Source of the DNA: an uncultured Collinsella sp.
GTDB lineage: Bacteria; Actinomycetota; Coriobacteriia; Coriobacteriales; Coriobacteriaceae
Direction of reading: 5' to 3'
Length of the DNA stretch: 64,000 nucleotides
Assembly: GCA_900542275.1 (NCBI GenBank)
Contig: UQMW01000004.1
Coordinates: 1 to 64,000, forward strand
The position numbers and the translations under genes were made by a program. The first letter of the stretch is position 1. Every line of letters starts with the position of its first letter. Below are positions 59,853-64,000 of this stretch, piece by piece. The notes under the pieces were generated by a model, which had not been told where the DNA came from, searched no databases, and saw nothing but the letters and a program-made list of their open reading frames with translations.

Positions 59853-60488
59853 GCTGCGGGTGCGGCCGGTCAGCGTGCGGTCGACGTGATGGAGTATCGC
59901 GAGTACGAGATTGAGCGCATTGCGCGCCAGGCATTTGAGGCGGCGCGCAAACGTCGCGGCAAGGTGACGAGCGTTGATAAGCGCAACGTGCTGGAGACGA
60001 GCCGCATGTGGCGCGAGATCGTGCATCGCGTGCAAGACGAGGAGTACTCCGACGTGGAGCTTGAGGACCTGCTCGTCGACAACGCCGCCATGCAGCTCAT
60101 CAGTCGACCGGCAGACTTTGACGTCGTGGTGACGGAGAACATGTTCGGCGACATCCTGTCCGATGAGGCGGCTCAGATTACCGGATCGCTCGGTATGCTT
60201 GCCTCTGCCTCGCTGGATGATGGCGTATCGCTGTTTGGGCCGAGCGCTGGCAGCGCTCCTGACATCGCGGGGCTCGGCGTGGCCAATCCGCTGGCTCAAA
60301 TCTTGTCGGTGGCGATGCTGCTGACCTACGCGCTCGACATGGGCGAGCAAGCCGCGTGGATCGAGAGCGCCGTGGCGCGCGTGCTCGACGAGGGCTGGCG
60401 CACCCGTGACATCGCCGATGTCAACACCCCGGCAGATAAGATCCTCGACACCACGACGATGGGCGACAAGGTCGTCGCCGCGCTGTAG
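59849..60488 (+). pseudogene. leuB: 3-isopropylmalate dehydrogenase, 3' fragment
   Basis: From about 59849, in a different frame from leuA, the sequence reads AGAAGQRAVDVMEYREYEIE, then RKRRGKVTSVDKRNVLETSR and VVTENMFGDILSDEAAQITG, followed by SLGMLAS and GPSAGSAPDIAG. This is the C-terminal half of LeuB, with its catalytic Lys and substrate/metal Asp residues. The N-terminal half is missing and no start codon fits the family. The rest of leuA, leuC, leuD and the start of leuB appear deleted between the two fragments. Confidence 0.9.
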
Positions 60489-60504
60489 GCGATGCCGATT
60501 CAAG

Positions 60505-60650
60505 CTGTCAAATATCTCAATCTGTAACATCTAAGGGGCAAAATCGTTCCTACCTGTTACAGATTGAGATTTTCGGCCGAGCATCCGTGGTCTGTCTCGA
60601 TCTGTAACAGCTAACCGATTATTTGGGCCCTACCTGTTACAGATTGAGAC
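60505..60650. repeat. Palindromic repeats, family B, second cluster
   Basis: TATCTCAATCTGTAACAT near 60513, a full unit from CTGTTACAGATTGAGAT (60554) to TCTCGATCTGTAACAG (60610), and a half unit CTGTTACAGATTGAGAC (60634-60650). Same family as 53844-54021. Confidence 0.85.
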
Positions 60651-60659
60651 AAACCGTTG

Positions 60660-60722
60660 GGACAGGTCGGACGAGTCAGCAAAACCACCACAAAGGTGCC
60701 TGTCCCCTTCGTGGTGGTTTTT
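60660..60722. repeat. Palindromic repeat, family C, copy 2
   Basis: GGACAGGTCGGACGAGTCAG precedes AAAACCACCACAAAGGTGCC and CCTTCGTGGTGGTTTTT. The same left flank occurs in the copy at 62676. Confidence 0.85.
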
Positions 60723-60839
60723 AGCGCAACGAGGTGTTCCCAGCCGACCATACGGGCGGCCTTGCGCTCACGCTGCTCGATGACAGCGCATCTTTAGACG
60801 CGAAGTGCGGAACCGGGTGCATATACGAGCCGCGTAGCG

Positions 60840-61970
60840 TTACGAATTCATGGGAATGACCGTATCGCCAATTTGTACGCTTGCAATCTTGTCTGTGTCA
60901 CAAACTTGCGAGAACGGCCAGGTCTTGTGGACATCAGTGGTGCCGTTATCCAGTTTATTTGCGAAATAGCCGCTGTGGCTGGTTGCGTCCTCAACATGAC
61001 CGTCTTTGAACGTCACGATGAGGGGTATGTTGCCAACGGCATCCATAGACTCCTCCATGTTTTGAGACATCTTGCCGCTGTTGTTGTCGTGTTCGATGGA
61101 ACGATCTATGTTGTAGCGGACTGAAACGCCAACGCAGGATACGGTGGCCTCTTGAATCGTCGCCTTGGTGCCGTTAAAGTTGACCGATTTGGGCGCGGGA
61201 ATCGTAACGGATGTATCTTCGTAATTCAGCTGGAACTTAAGATCCCATGGGCCCGTAAGTATTTTCTTATACTCGGGAAGCTCTTTGCCAGCACGTGGCA
61301 CAACGAGAGAGTTGATATGCGTGCGGACGGTCCTGCCCATAAGGCCGGGTGATTCAACGCTGAACTGTGCAAAGTATTGAATGCTGGAGTCATTGGGGTT
61401 CTTGTCAATGAGCCATGATTGGCCTTGGCCGCCATGCTCGCCATCAACGTATACGTTTCCATCGACACTTCCGGCGATAGTTCCGTTCTCGCCCGGCTCG
61501 GAAAGCTTTTTCAGGGCAGCGGGATCGTCGAACGTAAGCGTATAGGCGATGGTAACCATATCCTTGTCGCCCATGATGGCGTCGGCGGTCACGGTGACTC
61601 CGTTGTTGGAGCAGCTAGCACCGACGGGCCGGCCAATACGGTCGATGATCTCGGTTTGAGAAGCAGGTCCGTCAAAGATGTCGGAAAGCATGTCAGAAGG
61701 AAGCGGCAGGACGCCTGTTGCCATAGCCGTGCCAGCGCCTCCAATGACGATAGCGAGGACTGCCGTTACAGCGGCAATGCGAGCGACTGTTCTTACGGGA
61801 TGGCGGGCGATGCGCGGCTTGCGTCGCGTGCCATTAAAGTTGCTTTGAGCGGTCGCCGCATCGCTCGAGGCGACGGACTGAGCAATCGAGTTTGCCATGT
61901 GCTGCTTCGCATTATCGGTAAACGAAATGTGCTCCAGGGCGTGGCGATAGTCATTCGAATTCGTAGTCAT
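60840..61970 (-). CDS. DUF4179-like single-pass protein, probable anti-sigma factor
   Basis: Predicted 376-aa protein: cytoplasmic N terminus of about 60 residues, one hydrophobic helix (VARIAAVTAVLAIVIGGAGTAMATG), then an extracytoplasmic beta-rich domain with a VTADAIMGDKDMVTIAYTLT segment as in DUF4179. AAAGGAG lies before the ATG. Its start overlaps the end of the sigma gene by 20 nt, so they are translated together. By context the N terminus would hold the sigma factor at the membrane; the external domain would sense a signal (inference). Confidence 0.78.
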   Translation of the reverse strand: MTTNSNDYRHALEHISFTDNAKQHMANSIAQSVASSDAATAQSNFNGTRRKPRIARHPVRTVARIAAVTAVLAIVIGGAGTAMATGVLPLPSDMLSDIFDGPASQTEIIDRIGRPVGASCSNNGVTVTADAIMGDKDMVTIAYTLTFDDPAALKKLSEPGENGTIAGSVDGNVYVDGEHGGQGQSWLIDKNPNDSSIQYFAQFSVESPGLMGRTVRTHINSLVVPRAGKELPEYKKILTGPWDLKFQLNYEDTSVTIPAPKSVNFNGTKATIQEATVSCVGVSVRYNIDRSIEHDNNSGKMSQNMEESMDAVGNIPLIVTFKDGHVEDATSHSGYFANKLDNGTTDVHKTWPFSQVCDTDKIASVQIGDTVIPMNS

Positions 61971-62511
61971 TGTGGTCTCCTTTCAAGGAAAGCCGAAGTG
62001 ACGCACGTCCGCGGCTAAGGTGCTGGGCGGTTGCAGCTGGCGTCGCGTGAACGGCGTCTGCGATTTCCCTGATGCTCATGCCTGCGTAGTAGTGCAAAAA
62101 GATGGCGATGCGCTGTGCTTGAGGCAGGGCCGTGACAGCGGAAAGAATGGCGCAGTCGCGTTGCGCGAATTCTTGCTCGGTATGTGTTACGGGTGCGCAG
62201 AAATCGGGGAGCGAATCGAGGTCGACAACCGGGTGATTCGCGTGCGTACGGCCGATATCGCGACATGCGTTCAGTGCGACTCGGATCACCCAAGCACGTT
62301 CGTGTTCGAGCGAGTCGAACGGTTGAGTGCGTTGGAGAATCTTGATCAGCGTGTCCTGGCAGATGTCTTGAGCGTCGTCAGCGGATCCAAGGGCCGAATA
62401 GCACAATCGAAGGATGAGGTCGGAATACGTGTCGACCAAGCGCTTTGCTTCCCGCTCGATCTGATCGGCATCGCATCGGAGCGTGCTATTGCGGTTACGG
62501 CGTGCAGGCAT
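61951..62511 (-). CDS. ECF-type RNA polymerase sigma factor
   Basis: Predicted 186-aa sigma-70 family factor. Region 2: LVDTYSDLILRLCYSALGSA, DDAQDICQDTLIKILQRTQ, HERAWVIRVALNACRD. Region 4: SAVTALPQAQRIAIFLHYYA, GMSIREIADAVHATPAATAQ, HLSRGRASLR. GGAGGT lies before the ATG at 62511; 31 extra codons upstream lack similarity. Paired with the overlapping membrane protein gene. Confidence 0.9.
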   Translation of the reverse strand: MPARRNRNSTLRCDADQIEREAKRLVDTYSDLILRLCYSALGSADDAQDICQDTLIKILQRTQPFDSLEHERAWVIRVALNACRDIGRTHANHPVVDLDSLPDFCAPVTHTEQEFAQRDCAILSAVTALPQAQRIAIFLHYYAGMSIREIADAVHATPAATAQHLSRGRASLRLSLKGDHNDYEFE

Positions 62512-62600
62512 AGTGTCACCTCCAATTGGTCGTGGTGGATATAGGGAAGGCGTCTCGCGAGGTCCCTCTACATACAACACGGTCGAGACTGCATAAGTTG

Positions 62601-62630
62601 ACAAAAAAAGACGGCACGTGAGCGCCGTCC
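62601..62630 (-). terminator. Terminator of the metallophosphoesterase operon
   Basis: On the minus strand GACGGCGC-TCAC-GTGCCGTC followed by seven T. Confidence 0.88.
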
Positions 62631-62675
62631 TTACAAAACAATGAGTGTTCTCGTTAATTACACAAGCACCGTGAT

Positions 62676-62738
62676 GGACAGGTCGGACGAGTCAGCAAAA
62701 CCACCATAAAGGTGCCTATCCCCTTCGTGGTGGTTGTT
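62676..62738. repeat. Palindromic repeat, family C, copy 3
   Basis: GGACAGGTCGGACGAGTCAG, then AAAACCACCATAAAGGTGCC and CCTTCGTGGTGGTTGTT. Nearly identical to the copy at 60660. Confidence 0.85.
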
Positions 62739-62743
62739 GGCAG

Positions 62744-63454
62744 TTACCAGGGGGTTCTGGCGGTTGAAGACTCGATTGCTTCGTGGCGTTTGAGCTCGCG
62801 GCGCATGGTTTGCGAGTTGAGCCAAGCGGCCTTCCAACCGCGCGTGGGGTAGCGCGCCTCGTCAATTTCGATCTTGGTATAGCCGCAGGCGTTGACAATC
62901 TTCGTTCCGCATGGGTGTTGGCGCTCGCGTTGAAAGTTGGGGCCGTAGCTTTGGTGCACATGCCCGTGAATCATATAGTCGGGACCCCAAGACTCAAGAG
63001 CCGCATTAAAGCACTCGAATCCTCGATGCGGCAGGTCGTCCAGGTCGCCCATGCCTGCGACGGGTGCATGGGTCAGCAGAATGTCGCAGCCGCAGACCAT
63101 CCTCACTTTGCGGGACAGCTTGCGCACACGCTTGGCCATCTCGCGCTCGGTGTACATGTTGGCGCCGTCGCGGTAGCGCATGGAACCGCCCAGACCCGCA
63201 ATGCGAATACCTCGGTACACATATACGCTGTCCTCAACACAAATGCACCCGCCCGGTGCATGGCGCGCGTAGCGGTCGTCGTGGTTGCCACGAACGTACA
63301 CAAGCGGTTTGTTGATGACAGTGACCAAAAACTCAAGATAGTCCGGATCCAGGTCGCCTGCGGATAGAATCAGGTCAACGTCCTCAAAGCGCTCCTTGCG
63401 AAAACATTCCCACAGGCAGCGCTCCTCTACATCGGCAATGGCTAGGATATTCAT
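62744..63454 (-). CDS. Metallophosphoesterase
   Basis: Predicted 236-aa calcineurin-like phosphoesterase. Motifs: ILSAGDLDPDYL (GDxx), YVRGNHDDRYA (GNHD), ILLTHAPV and MIHGHVHQSYG. The first motif, normally DxH, reads IADVEERCLW, so one metal ligand is replaced. The start overlaps the stop of the upstream BMP-type gene (ATGA). Substrate unknown; may be a phosphodiester or nucleotide. Confidence 0.85.
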   Translation of the reverse strand: MNILAIADVEERCLWECFRKERFEDVDLILSAGDLDPDYLEFLVTVINKPLVYVRGNHDDRYARHAPGGCICVEDSVYVYRGIRIAGLGGSMRYRDGANMYTEREMAKRVRKLSRKVRMVCGCDILLTHAPVAGMGDLDDLPHRGFECFNAALESWGPDYMIHGHVHQSYGPNFQRERQHPCGTKIVNACGYTKIEIDEARYPTRGWKAAWLNSQTMRRELKRHEAIESSTARTPW

Positions 63455-64000
63455 AGGGCACGGACCTCCGCCTCGTTATCGAGCTGCGGAATCGAGCCTA
63501 TAACGTTGTCAGCCAGCCAGTTCATCTCGACAATCTGCGTGCTCGGCAGTGGGGGAAAGCCCTCGATCTGCACCACGCCGTCTTGGCTATGGAGCTCGCC
63601 GCCAAATGGATTGATGGAGCCCTCGACGATGCCATTGCGCAGTAGCTGAACAAGCTTGCGCGTCTGATAGGGCAGGCCCGGAGCGTAGCGAATGTCGATA
63701 ACCCCCGAGCTCATGCCATACCAGTAGTTGACGGCGCGTACCTGGCTGTCGTCACTGGTCTCATCCCAGGCTCCATGCAGTAGGCTTCGCACGATAAGTT
63801 CGTAGTATCGGCCCCAGTTCCATACCGGCATGGCGATACCGGCAACCTCGCCGTCGACTAGGCGATGGAGCCCGTAGGCCGCGGGGTCTTCGAGCGACTT
63901 TGACATGTCGGCGCCGGTCATGACGCTTACACCTTCGCGGCACATGGCCTCGGCAAGGCCCCCGGCGGGCACATCGCCCCAGGTCAGGATAATTTGCGCA
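63451..64000 (-). CDS. BMP-family ABC substrate-binding protein (partial, C-terminal part)
   Basis: The gene runs off the window; 182 codons are visible, beginning AQIILTWGDVPAGGLAEAMC. Recognised as the C-terminal part of a basic-membrane-lipoprotein (BMP/Med) type receptor by IAMPVWNWGRYYELIVRSLL, VNYWYGMSSGVIDIRYA and the late MNWLADNVIGSIPQLD. Such proteins bind nucleosides or related ligands outside the cell. It is translationally coupled to the metallophosphoesterase, which suggests nucleotide or nucleoside handling (inference). Confidence 0.75.
   Translation of the reverse strand, partial: AQIILTWGDVPAGGLAEAMCREGVSVMTGADMSKSLEDPAAYGLHRLVDGEVAGIAMPVWNWGRYYELIVRSLLHGAWDETSDDSQVRAVNYWYGMSSGVIDIRYAPGLPYQTRKLVQLLRNGIVEGSINPFGGELHSQDGVVQIEGFPPLPSTQIVEMNWLADNVIGSIPQLDNEAEVRAL

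Larger units (their letters stand above)
60489..60839. other. Repeat-bearing intergenic region after the leu remnants
   Basis: Contains family B units (60505-60650) and a family C unit (60660-60722). The final 110 nt show nothing recognisable. Confidence 0.75.

Noticed and set aside
1..64000. CRISPR array, rRNA genes or prophage
   Set aside because: No regularly spaced direct repeats with unique spacers, no rRNA sequence and no phage structural genes seen.

Overview
The window looks like chromosomal DNA of a GC-rich Gram-positive actinobacterium of the Coriobacteriia, most likely Collinsella or a close relative. This is inferred from the GC-rich third positions, the Gram-positive gene set (LtaS-type enzyme, ClpC, Veg, DisA) and several intergenic repeat families that I associate with Collinsella. 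No database search was possible.

Layout: 1-4 kb holds an M20 amidohydrolase and a YtcJ-type amidohydrolase. 4-7 kb holds a lipoteichoic-acid-synthase-like enzyme, a decayed small gene and a small Cys/His-motif membrane protein. 7-9 kb is groES-groEL. 9.4-13.9 kb is an FMN riboswitch, a riboflavin ECF transporter (S component, fused double ATPase, T component) and two PPOX-fold proteins. 14-19 kb is argC-argJ-argB-argD behind a double ArgR box. 19-24 kb holds a MITE-like inverted repeat, tRNA-Val, asnB and a fused amino-acid ABC receptor-permease. 24-34 kb is a housekeeping run: MurE-like ligase, HAD phosphatase, murI, rph, rdgB, dtd, veg, ispE, tRNA-Pro, tatA, greA and lysS, the last with an extra tRNA-binding domain. 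34-41.5 kb has a ThrE-like exporter, clpC, a RHH/PIN toxin-antitoxin pair and pepD. 41.6-44.2 kb has hipBA with a nonsense-mutated hipA, and mntP behind a manganese riboswitch. 44.4-50 kb is disA-ispD-ispF-cysS-rlmB-yacP.

50-54.5 kb is the most accessory-looking stretch. It holds a single-gene HTH/HipA-like kinase behind a perfect 22-bp inverted-repeat operator, tRNA-Thr, a DUF262-DUF1524 (GmrSD-like) protein and dense palindromic repeats. 54.5-58.9 kb is the translation cluster: tRNA-Tyr/Thr/Met, tuf, rpmG, tRNA-Trp, secE, nusG, rplK, rplA. 59-60.5 kb is a decayed leucine operon. Its leader peptide (four rare CTA leucine codons) and attenuator are still intact, while leuA has lost its start codon, carries a stop and is joined by deletion to the 3' half of leuB. 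60.8-64 kb has an ECF sigma factor with a probable anti-sigma protein, a metallophosphoesterase and the end of a BMP-family receptor.

The strongest discoveries are the fossil leu operon with its surviving attenuator, the HTH-HipA-like gene with its operator, the in-frame stop in hipA, the LysRS-tRBD fusion and the repeat families shared between distant intergenic regions.
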